The notes beneath the pieces were generated by a model. It saw nothing but the letters and a program-made list of their open reading frames with translations, searched no databases and was not told the origin of the DNA. The position numbers and the translations under genes are program-made. Source: Pyrodictiaceae archaeon (GTDB taxonomy: Archaea; Thermoproteota; Thermoprotei_A; Sulfolobales; Pyrodictiaceae). Taken from it: a DNA stretch of 7,309 bases. Shown in pieces: positions 1 through 5,500 of this stretch (its first letter is position 1; each line of letters starts with the position of its first letter). The stretch is taken from positions 1 through 7,309 of the forward strand of contig JALUFI010000327.1 in NCBI GenBank assembly GCA_027043685.1, read 5' to 3'.

Positions 1-1
1 A

Positions 2-391
2 ATTATAGAGGCGCTCAGGACGGTATACGACCCCGAGATACCAGTCAACATATACGACCTAGGCCTCATCTACGACATACAGATAACTGATGATTTGAAG
101 GCAAAGGTGAGGCTCGGCGTCACGGCACCGGGCTGTCCAGTAGCTATGCAGATAGCGTACATGGCTGAAGAGGCTATACGTCAGTACGTGCCGGAGCTAA
201 AGGATGTCGAGATAGAGCTTGACCTTGAGACTCTCTGGGATCCGCGCCGCGTGACCGAGGAGGGCAGGAGGCAGCTAATGGAGCTATTCGGCTACGACGT
301 CGTTGAGGAGTGGATAAAGAGGTACGATGAGATGAAGAAGCAGATGGAGGAGATGGAGAAGGAGGCCCAGGAGGCGGAGAAGAAGCAGTAA
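2..391 (+). CDS. MIP18/DUF59 family Fe-S assembly protein, 5' truncated
   Basis: The reading frame is open from base 2, so the true start lies upstream of the window; a TTG at 95 is in frame but sits inside the conserved domain and is not the start. The visible protein begins IIEALRTVYDPEIPVNIYDL, then GLIYDIQI. This is the family signature (DPE, then N-I-x-D-L-G-L-I-Y), followed by TAPGCPVA with the conserved cysteine and a late LWDP motif. Relatives (MIP18, SufT/PaaD-like proteins) act in the cytoplasm in delivering or maturing iron-sulfur clusters. The last 35 or so residues after the domain are a highly charged Lys/Glu/Met-rich helix, probably coiled coil, beyond the usual domain end. The stop is TAA at 389-391. 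Placement in the family is confident; a role in loading the nearby radical SAM enzymes is only inference from proximity. Confidence 0.85.
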   Translation: MIEALRTVYDPEIPVNIYDLGLIYDIQITDDLKAKVRLGVTAPGCPVAMQIAYMAEEAIRQYVPELKDVEIELDLETLWDPRRVTEEGRRQLMELFGYDVVEEWIKRYDEMKKQMEEMEKEAQEAEKKQ

Positions 392-625
392 GTGCAATCA
401 GCAAATGTTTCCCGCGCGTCGGTTTACTCCATGGTTCTTGCGGGATGAAGCGTGGAGTAGGGCGACGGAGCCTCCCGGTAAGTGGGGGCTTGACGGCCCC
501 TCTGACCCGGTGATGAGGGGACCACCGCCTGACCCCTCTTCACAGCCAGCTGCCCTGGCGGGAGGGGTTACCTACTTCTATGCAGGCCTGGTGCCCGTTG
601 CCTGGCCTACCTGGGTGTCCTTGCG
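392..625 (+). other. GC-rich non-coding spacer / leader upstream of serS
   Basis: No convincing protein lies here. One 74-codon frame (405-629) is open, but its predicted product is rich in Pro, Trp and Gly, poor in Lys and Glu, and unlike the neighbouring proteins. No strong promoter is visible. Weak A/T-rich candidates are GTTTACT near 422-428, which would give a start near 450, and CTTCTA near 575-580, which would give a start near 605. The middle part, about 480-570, holds dense GC-rich inverted repeats and is described separately as a candidate structured RNA. The distal part, 571-625, has only a weak hairpin (CAGGC at 583-587 with GCCTG at 600-604). I see no good terminator for the upstream gene. 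Confidence 0.6.
480..570 (+). ncRNA. Candidate structured RNA or leader with K-loop-like hairpin
   Basis: Hairpin 1 pairs CCCCTC (497-502) with GAGGGG (515-520). Its apex can form U503-U514 and tandem G-A pairs (G504-A513, A505-G512) over a six-base loop. This matches the K-loop made by a CUGA element (502-505) and a GUGAUGA element (510-516), the motif bound by archaeal L7Ae. Hairpin 2 pairs 530-538 with 562-570 (nine pairs, one G-U) and continues inside as GCCAG (545-549) with CTGGC (555-559). An alternative fold pairs 480-487 with 533-540 around hairpin 1 and leaves an ACA at 542-544, as in archaeal H/ACA guide RNAs. It could be a small RNA, a serS leader, or chance pairing in GC-rich DNA. 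Both ends are uncertain. Confidence 0.3.
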
Positions 626-2023
626 TTGAGCTGGAGCGTGCTGAGGCTCCTGCGGGAGAACCCGGAGGTTGTAAGGGAGAGCCTGCGGAAGAGGGGCATG
701 GACCCCGGGCTCGCCGACCGGGCTAGGATGCTTGACGAGGAGTGGAGGAGGCTGAAGAGGCTCGTCGACGAGATACGTCACCGCCACAACGTGTTGAGCA
801 GGCAGATAGCAAGGGCGAGGGACCCGGAGGAGAGGAGGAGGCTCATTGAGGAGGTTAGGGCCCTGCTCCGTGAGCGCGAGGAGCTTGAGGCCAAGCTGAG
901 AGAGGTTGAGGAGGAGAGGAGGAGGGTGCTGCTATCACTGCCTAACATAGTTCATCCCTCCGTGCCGGTTGGCGACAGCGAGGAGTATAACCAGCCCGTG
1001 AGGTACTGGGGGAGGCCCCGGGTTTACCGCGAGTACCTGCAGGCGTTTCTCGAGCAGACGGAGCGCTACGGCTTCAAGGTGCCCTACGAGCTTATTGACT
1101 GGAAGCCCGTTGGCCACGCGGATATGCTTGAGAAGGTTCTGCGGCTCGGCGATACGTTGAAGGCGGCGGAGGTTGCTGGGTCAAGGTTCTACTACCTCTT
1201 CGAGGACCTAGTGTGGCTCGACTTCGCTCTCCTACTCTACGCTATTGACCGGCTAACGGCTAAGGGGTATCGCCTGGTATTGCCGCCATACATGATTAGG
1301 CACCGGATACTCATGGGCGTAATAGACATGGAGACCTTCAAGGACGCGATATACAAGATTGAAGGCGAGGACCTCTACCTCATAGCGACCGCTGAGCATC
1401 CCCTGGCGGGGCTGTATAGCAACGAGGAGATAATGGAGGATGAGCTCCCGATAAAGCTAGTCGGCATCAGCCCCTGCTTCCGCAAGGAGGCTGGAGCGGG
1501 GAACAGGGACCTCAAGGGCATCTTCCGTGTCCACCAGTTCCACAAGGTTGAGCAATACGTGTACGCTAAGCCCGAGGAGAGCTGGGACATACTGGAGGAG
1601 CTGATACGCAACGCTGAGGAACTCGTGCAGGGCCTCGGGCTCCCCTACCGTGTAGTCAACGTCGCCTCCGGCGAGCTAGGGGCCCCCGCGGCTAAGAAGT
1701 ACGACCTCGAGGTCTGGATGCCCGCCCAGGCCAGGTACCGGGAGATAGTGAGCGCCAGCAACACGACGGACTGGCAGAGCTACCGGCTAAACATAAGGCT
1801 CGTCCGGAGGAAAGGCATGGTACGCGAGTATGTCCACACGCTGAACTCAACAGCCATAGCCTCCACGAGGACTATAACAGCCATACTAGAGAACTTCCAG
1901 GAGCCCGACGGCGTAGTGGTTATCCCGAAGGTGCTGCGGCGCTACCTTGAGCCCTTCGAGAGGGCACCGAAGGAGGCTATATACCCGGCCAAGGGGCTTC
2001 AGCCGAAGAAGGGGCAGAAGTAA
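626..2023 (+). CDS. serS: Seryl-tRNA synthetase (bacterial/common type, class II)
   Basis: This cytoplasmic class II synthetase charges tRNA-Ser with serine using ATP. The protein has 465 residues, slightly longer than bacterial enzymes. Residues 30-105 are a charged Arg/Glu-rich antiparallel coiled coil, the tRNA-binding arm. The catalytic domain follows: the TAE serine-binding loop at 255-257, motif 2 around 284-309 ([20 protein letters not shown]), a [16 protein letters not shown] stretch near 359-374, SNTTDW at 378-383, and motif 3 around 408-424 ([16 protein letters not shown]). It is not the rare methanogen-type SerRS. The TTG start at 626 is chosen because [13 protein letters not shown] matches the usual N-terminus; a GTG at 638 is the alternative. 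A weak GGTG at 614-617 could serve as ribosome binding site. The TAA stop overlaps the next ATG (TAATG), suggesting translational coupling. Confidence 0.97.
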   Translation: MSWSVLRLLRENPEVVRESLRKRGMDPGLADRARMLDEEWRRLKRLVDEIRHRHNVLSRQIARARDPEERRRLIEEVRALLREREELEAKLREVEEERRRVLLSLPNIVHPSVPVGDSEEYNQPVRYWGRPRVYREYLQAFLEQTERYGFKVPYELIDWKPVGHADMLEKVLRLGDTLKAAEVAGSRFYYLFEDLVWLDFALLLYAIDRLTAKGYRLVLPPYMIRHRILMGVIDMETFKDAIYKIEGEDLYLIATAEHPLAGLYSNEEIMEDELPIKLVGISPCFRKEAGAGNRDLKGIFRVHQFHKVEQYVYAKPEESWDILEELIRNAEELVQGLGLPYRVVNVASGELGAPAAKKYDLEVWMPAQARYREIVSASNTTDWQSYRLNIRLVRRKGMVREYVHTLNSTAIASTRTITAILENFQEPDGVVVIPKVLRRYLEPFERAPKEAIYPAKGLQPKKGQK

Positions 2024-2310
2024 TGAAAGGCAGGGATACACGCAAGAAGCTGCTCGAAATAGTCGACAACATGCCCCAGATGAACAAGGCCGCCTTTTAC
2101 AGCGACCCCTTCGTGGAGCCGCTGGTCGAGGAGCTGCACGGCCGCTGGGCGAGCAACGGCTACAAGGGAGAACCCGTGGACTACGCCACCGAGGAGGAGG
2201 CCGAGAAGCTGCTGGAGCTCGCCAAGCGCTACGCATCGATGCCGGCCTGGCAGGCCTACCGCGTCTTCCTCGAGAGGACGGAGGGCCGGGGCAGCGGGGG
2301 CCGGGACTAG
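2023..2310 (+). CDS. Conserved-looking small protein of unknown function, coupled to serS
   Basis: This is a 95-residue protein that I do not recognise. Its ATG shares one base with the serS stop codon (TAATG), so it is almost certainly translated from the serS mRNA. The protein is soluble and mostly helical, with no signal peptide, membrane segment or cysteine. It has a basic N-terminus (MKGRDTRKK), a central FYSDPFVEPLVEELHGRW segment, an acidic helix EEEAEKLLELAKRYA around 58-72, an aromatic stretch MPAWQAYRVFLER near 73-85, and a disordered Gly/Arg-rich tail. The coupling makes a role near translation or tRNA-Ser conceivable, but that is inference only. Codon use resembles its neighbours, which together with the coupling supports a real gene. 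Confidence 0.75.
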   Translation: MKGRDTRKKLLEIVDNMPQMNKAAFYSDPFVEPLVEELHGRWASNGYKGEPVDYATEEEAEKLLELAKRYASMPAWQAYRVFLERTEGRGSGGRD

Positions 2311-2431
2311 GGCACGGCGCAGCCGCCGAACCATCTATCCCCCTCCAGGGCCGGGCTCCCGGCTAGCAGCCAGGGCCTCTCGCCCCCTCTCCTGGAGAGG
2401 CGTCTCGCCCTGCAGCGGGGTTTGCGCCGCC
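2311..2431 (+). other. GC-rich spacer before the PflX-like gene
   Basis: These 121 bases separate the serS pair from the radical SAM pair. The frame of the downstream gene is open through the whole spacer, but it contains no ATG, GTG or TTG before 2432. The only promoter-like element is a weak CATCTATCC at 2332-2340, which would put a start near 2360. Compact inverted repeats lie at 2386-2400 and 2399-2409 (GGCG, TCT, CGCC). No tRNA was recognised: a T-loop-like GGTTTGCGCC near 2419-2428 lacks a proper stem. Confidence 0.5.
2386..2400. repeat. Perfect 15-base interrupted palindrome
   Basis: CCTCTCC and GGAGAGG flank a single central T. In DNA this is a dyad-symmetric site; in RNA it makes a six-pair hairpin with a three-base loop. 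It lies about 30 bases upstream of the TTG start of the PflX-like gene, and a second small hairpin (2399-2409) follows directly. It could be an operator, an mRNA hairpin near the start codon, or a chance repeat in GC-rich DNA. Confidence 0.35.
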
Positions 2432-3592
2432 TTGCTGCTCTTTGAGCGCTTCGTGCCGGAGCGGGTGTGGCGGAGGCTCCGCCCTGACGCTGTCGCGGTG
2501 TGGGAGGATGAGAGGGTTCGGAGAGCCCTTTCGTGGTACCGCATGGTTATGCTTGACGAGGCTCCAGCCAAGTTCCTCCTGGCCAAACTGGTTGAGGCCC
2601 CCGAGGACCCGGCTAGGCTCAGCACGGAGGCGTTGATGGAGGAGAGGGAGAGGCTTGCACGGGAGCACCGGGCCCTCTTCGAGCAGGCTCGCCGGGGGCG
2701 CTACAGCCTGGAGGACTACCGCCGTGACTCCCGGGGCGCGCCCCGCTGGAGCCTCCTGAGCATCGACGCCGTCCTTGCCTGGCGGCTTGCCTCTCCATGC
2801 ATCCTCTGCGAGAGGCGATGCCGGATTGACCGTAGGAGGCGTATCGGGGCGTGTAGGCTCGACATAAGGACGTATGTGCATAGCTGGTTCCATCACCTGG
2901 GCGAGGAGGCGCCCCTCGTACCCAGCGGCACGATATTCTATGGCGGGTGTAACTTCTCCTGCGTCTACTGCCAGAACTACGATGTTAGCCAGACTGCTCC
3001 CCGGGCGGGCGAGGTTGTGGATGCTAGGCGCCTGGCGGAGATGCAGAGGCTTCTACGCATCCACGGCGCCAGGAACATTAACCATGTGGGAGGCGAGCCT
3101 ACGCCGAGCCTGCACACTATTGTTGAGAGCCTGCTCTACCTGGACGTCAATGTGCCGCAGCTATGGAACTCCAATATGTATATGAGCCTCGAGGCTATGA
3201 AGATACTGAGCGACGTGATAGACATCTGGCTGCCGGACTTCAAGTACGGGAATAACCGCTGCGCCCTCCGCCTCTCAGCTGTGCCTCGCTACTTCGAGAC
3301 CGTTACCAGGAACCTTAAGCTTGCCATTGAGAGCGGCGACATGATTATACGGCACCTCGTGCTGCCGGGCCACGTGGAGTGCTGCAGCATCCCGGTGCTC
3401 CGCTGGATAGCCGAGAACCTGCCGAGGGACAGGGTGCTCGTCAACATAATGGACCAGTATAGGCCCGAGCACCTGGTTGCCAAGTATCCGAGGCGCTGGC
3501 CCGAGCTTGCAAGGAGGCCCAGCCTCGAGGAGATTGAGAGGGTGCGGGCGGAGGCCGACCGGCTGGGCATAGTCTACGAGCCCGTCAGCTAA
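2432..3592 (+). CDS. PflX-like radical SAM protein (COG1313 type)
   Basis: The 386-residue protein resembles uncharacterised relatives of pyruvate formate-lyase activating enzyme. Residues 1-115 are a helical, Arg/Glu-rich N-terminal region. Next comes a cysteine set, C123, C126, C130 and C141 (CILCERRC then GAC), typical of this family and able to hold a second metal centre. The radical SAM motif is C173-x3-C177-x2-C180 (CNFSCVYC), which binds the catalytic [4Fe-4S] cluster and SAM. VGGEP follows at 219-223, then LPDFKYG (267-273), HLVLPGHVEC (308-317) and DQYRP (341-345), all family hallmarks. It should cleave SAM to a 5'-deoxyadenosyl radical, but its substrate is unknown; no pyruvate formate-lyase is seen nearby. 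The TTG at 2432 is the first possible start after the previous gene. GGGGT at 2417-2421 is a weak possible ribosome binding site. Confidence 0.88.
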   Translation: MLLFERFVPERVWRRLRPDAVAVWEDERVRRALSWYRMVMLDEAPAKFLLAKLVEAPEDPARLSTEALMEERERLAREHRALFEQARRGRYSLEDYRRDSRGAPRWSLLSIDAVLAWRLASPCILCERRCRIDRRRRIGACRLDIRTYVHSWFHHLGEEAPLVPSGTIFYGGCNFSCVYCQNYDVSQTAPRAGEVVDARRLAEMQRLLRIHGARNINHVGGEPTPSLHTIVESLLYLDVNVPQLWNSNMYMSLEAMKILSDVIDIWLPDFKYGNNRCALRLSAVPRYFETVTRNLKLAIESGDMIIRHLVLPGHVECCSIPVLRWIAENLPRDRVLVNIMDQYRPEHLVAKYPRRWPELARRPSLEEIERVRAEADRLGIVYEPVS

Positions 3593-3645
3593 TGGAGGCA
3601 CCGCGGGGGGTGCGGCAGGGGCCTTGGGGTTCAGCCATGTACTGA
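3592..3645 (+). other. 17-codon reading frame bridging two radical SAM genes
   Basis: The ATG at 3592 shares a base with the TAA stop of the PflX-like gene (TAATG), the same junction form as serS with its downstream gene. The frame reads MEAPRGVRQGPWGSAMY and ends at TGA 3643-3645, just inside the next gene and out of frame with it. It may carry re-initiating ribosomes towards the TTG at 3624, or it may mean nothing. Its product has no recognisable features. Confidence 0.2.
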
Positions 3646-5348
3646 TCCTTGACGGCTACACGGATGAGCCGGCAGGCTTCGGCGTGCCGCCCTACATTGA
3701 CGTCTACCCCCGCTACGTCGCGGGCGCCGTCTGGCTCCACGATAAGTCCGCCACTGTCCACTACGTGACCGTTGACGCTGTTAGGGCTGAGCCGCGGCGC
3801 TACCTGGAGGAGATGCAGCGCTACGACCTTGTCGTCGTGATAGCGGGCGCCGTTGTGCCGGGCAAGTACCTCGGCGGGGAACCGATCAAGCTGGAGGAGT
3901 TGAAGCTCTGGTTCCGCGTCGTGGATAAGCCGTTCAAGGTCCTCGCGGGGGCAGCCGCTAGGTGGGGGATAGGTAACGAGGGCGGCACAGTCGCCGCCCT
4001 GCCCAGGGAGGTCCGGGAGAACTTCGACGCCATTGTCACCGGCGACCCCGAGGCCTATATCTATGAGCTTGTCTCCGAGGGCCCCGAGAAGGCCAGGACA
4101 TGGATAACCGTAGAGGACATGGGGTTTGTGGACCGCGTCGCCGAGCTGGGCGCGAGGATCGTTGAGCAGCACCCGAACCACGGCTACAACCTCGTCGCCG
4201 AGCTGGAGACTTACCGGAGCTGCAGCAGGTGGGTCAGCGGCGGCTGCAGCTTCTGCGTGACCAAGCTCTACGGCAGGCCCCGGCAGAGGAGCCCAAGGGG
4301 CGTGGTCCGGGAGGTTGAGGCCCTCTACCGGTTCGGGGTCCGGCACTTCAGGCTGGGGAGGCAGGCGGATATCCTCGTCTACGGGAGCCCGGGGCTTGAG
4401 ACTGAGGAGTGGCCGAGGCCCAACCCGGAGGCGCTTGAGAGGCTCCTCTACGGCATCCGGGCCGCTGCACCGGGGCTCGAGACCCTCCACATAGACAACG
4501 TTAACCCGGGCACGATTGTCCGTCACCGCTCTGAGAGCATCGAGGCGCTGAAGACCATAATCCGGTACCATACCCCGGGCGACGTCGCCGCCCTCGGCAT
4601 AGAGACCGCTGACCCGCGGGTGGTGAAGATAAACAACCTCAAGACAATGCCCGAGGAGAGCTTCGAGGCAGTGAGGCTGGTGCACGAGGTCGGGGCGCGC
4701 CGCGGCTACAACGGGCTCCCCGAGCTGCTTGCAGGCATAAACTTCGTGCTAGGCTTGCCCGGCGAGACCGCTGAGACCTACCGGCTGAACGAGGAGTTCG
4801 TTAAGAGGCTCTACGATGAGGGGATAGATGTACGCCGCATCAATGTTAGGAAGGCCCTCGTGTTGCCCGGCACCAAGCTCGCCTCCATGCTCGGCGGCTC
4901 CCCGCCACGCATAGACGAGAGGAGGGCCAGGAGGTTCCGCAGAGTAGTCATGGAGTACTCGGCCAGGTTCCTCCGCCGCGTCGTGCCCCGGGGGACTGTG
5001 CTGCGGCGCCTCTACGTGGAGCGCTACGAGCCCCGGCTGGGGGTCACCTTTGCCCGGCAGGCAGGCAGCTACCCATTGGTCGCCGAGCTGCCCTGCAGGC
5101 TGGAGCCGCCACACGTGCTGGACGTAGTGGTGTACGGCTACGCCGGGCGGAGCGTGCGGGCCGCCCCGCTGCCCCTCGACGCCAACCGGGCGCCCCTGGG
5201 GCTTCTCGAGAAGGCGCTGGGCGCTGCAGCCGCGAGGAGGGTGGCTGCGGGCAGGCCGTGGAGGAGCCTGGAGGCCCTTGCCCGTGAAGTCCCAGCGGCT
5301 GTTGAGTCTGGTTTGCTCGGCCTCGGCGGATACAGCTGCAGCGAGTAG
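3624..5348 (+). CDS. Uncharacterised radical SAM protein, COG1031 type, with C-terminal HhH
   Basis: The 574-residue protein has three visible parts. Residues 1-180 start ILDGYTDEPAGFGVPPYI and look like an alpha/beta domain resembling a B12-binding fold, but no cobalamin DxHxxG motif is seen. The radical SAM core runs from about 193 to 450; its cluster motif is C200-x7-C208-x2-C211 (CSRWVSGGCSFC) instead of CxxxCxxC, followed by GIETADPRVVKINN (325-338) and GLPGET (377-382). Residues 470-520 contain FARQAGSYPL and a beta-rich TRAM-like segment. Residues 518-560 (LDANRAPLGLLEKALG and on) look like a helix-hairpin-helix, which suggests nucleic acid binding, perhaps an RNA or tRNA substrate. 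That role is inference. The TTG start at 3624 fits the conserved N-terminus; a GGTG at 3609-3612 may aid initiation. Only 31 bases separate it from the preceding gene, so co-transcription is likely. Confidence 0.88.
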   Translation: MGFSHVLILDGYTDEPAGFGVPPYIDVYPRYVAGAVWLHDKSATVHYVTVDAVRAEPRRYLEEMQRYDLVVVIAGAVVPGKYLGGEPIKLEELKLWFRVVDKPFKVLAGAAARWGIGNEGGTVAALPREVRENFDAIVTGDPEAYIYELVSEGPEKARTWITVEDMGFVDRVAELGARIVEQHPNHGYNLVAELETYRSCSRWVSGGCSFCVTKLYGRPRQRSPRGVVREVEALYRFGVRHFRLGRQADILVYGSPGLETEEWPRPNPEALERLLYGIRAAAPGLETLHIDNVNPGTIVRHRSESIEALKTIIRYHTPGDVAALGIETADPRVVKINNLKTMPEESFEAVRLVHEVGARRGYNGLPELLAGINFVLGLPGETAETYRLNEEFVKRLYDEGIDVRRINVRKALVLPGTKLASMLGGSPPRIDERRARRFRRVVMEYSARFLRRVVPRGTVLRRLYVERYEPRLGVTFARQAGSYPLVAELPCRLEPPHVLDVVVYGYAGRSVRAAPLPLDANRAPLGLLEKALGAAAARRVAAGRPWRSLEALAREVPAAVESGLLGLGGYSCSE

Positions 5349-5410
5349 CCGGGGCACCCCTCTCCTTGAACCCACGTGAAACAAGCGGTACTGTGGATTG
5401 TTTTAGAGAG

Positions 5411-5445
5411 CCTAGGCCTTTTATCCATCTCATCCCCCTAGGCCT
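5411..5445 (+). promoter_or_regulatory. tes promoter: TATA box flanked by two CCTAGGCCT repeats
   Basis: TTTTAT at 5419-5424 is a good archaeal TATA box, and a transcription start is expected near 5445-5450. That gives a leader of about 50 bases. Identical nine-base copies of CCTAGGCCT lie at 5411-5419, covering the BRE position, and at 5437-5445, next to the expected start. Their spacing of 26 bases is about two and a half helical turns. A regulator bound at both sites could block TBP/TFB or RNA polymerase; this is inference from position. Confidence 0.65.
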
Positions 5446-5480
5446 GGAAAGCAGAAATCCCGAGACAAACACGATTGACT

Positions 5481-5499
5481 AGCTAGGGAGGGAGCTAGG
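5481..5499 (+). promoter_or_regulatory. Ribosome binding site of tes within an AGCTAGG direct repeat
   Basis: GGGAGGGAG at 5486-5494 is the strongest Shine-Dalgarno-like run before any gene in the window; its GGAGG core (5487-5491) ends nine bases before the ATG at 5501. It confirms that start. The run lies between two copies of AGCTAGG (5481-5487 and 5493-5499), so the site could also be covered by a protein or an RNA structure. Whether the repeat has a function is unknown. Confidence 0.6.
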
Positions 5500-5500
5500 T

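Noticed and set aside
483..532. Complete C/D box guide RNA
   Set aside because: The D'-like (502-505), C'-like (510-516) and D-like (529-532) elements are well spaced, with a 12-base guide. However, the expected first C box at about 483-489 reads TGGGGGC and does not match, so only the K-loop half is supported.
405..629. 74-codon plus-strand frame in the spacer before serS
   Set aside because: Its composition is unlike the other proteins here (Pro, Trp and Gly rich, few Lys and Glu), it has no ribosome binding site, and the same stretch is better explained by RNA-like inverted repeats.
1947..2366. 139-codon plus-strand frame over the end of serS and the 95-codon gene
   Set aside because: It is an Arg/Gly-rich out-of-frame reading of two real genes and starts inside serS.
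2341..2431. tRNA gene in the spacer before the PflX-like gene
   Set aside because: GGTTTGCGCC resembles a T-loop, but no five-pair T stem, anticodon stem or seven-pair acceptor stem can be built around it.
3585..4685. 366-codon open frame on the minus strand
   Set aside because: It lies opposite the COG1031 gene, whose product has clear family motifs. The minus product is rich in Pro, His and Leu with no recognisable domain; GC-rich codon bias creates such shadows.
4749..5384. 211-codon open frame on the minus strand
   Set aside because: It is a shadow of the C-terminal part of the COG1031 gene, with low-complexity Pro/Gly/Ala composition.
5351..5404. Transcription terminator after the COG1031 gene
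   Set aside because: The only inverted repeat (GGGGCACCCC at 5351-5360) has too small a loop. The T-run TTTT at 5401-5404 is short and distant, so it is too weak to call.
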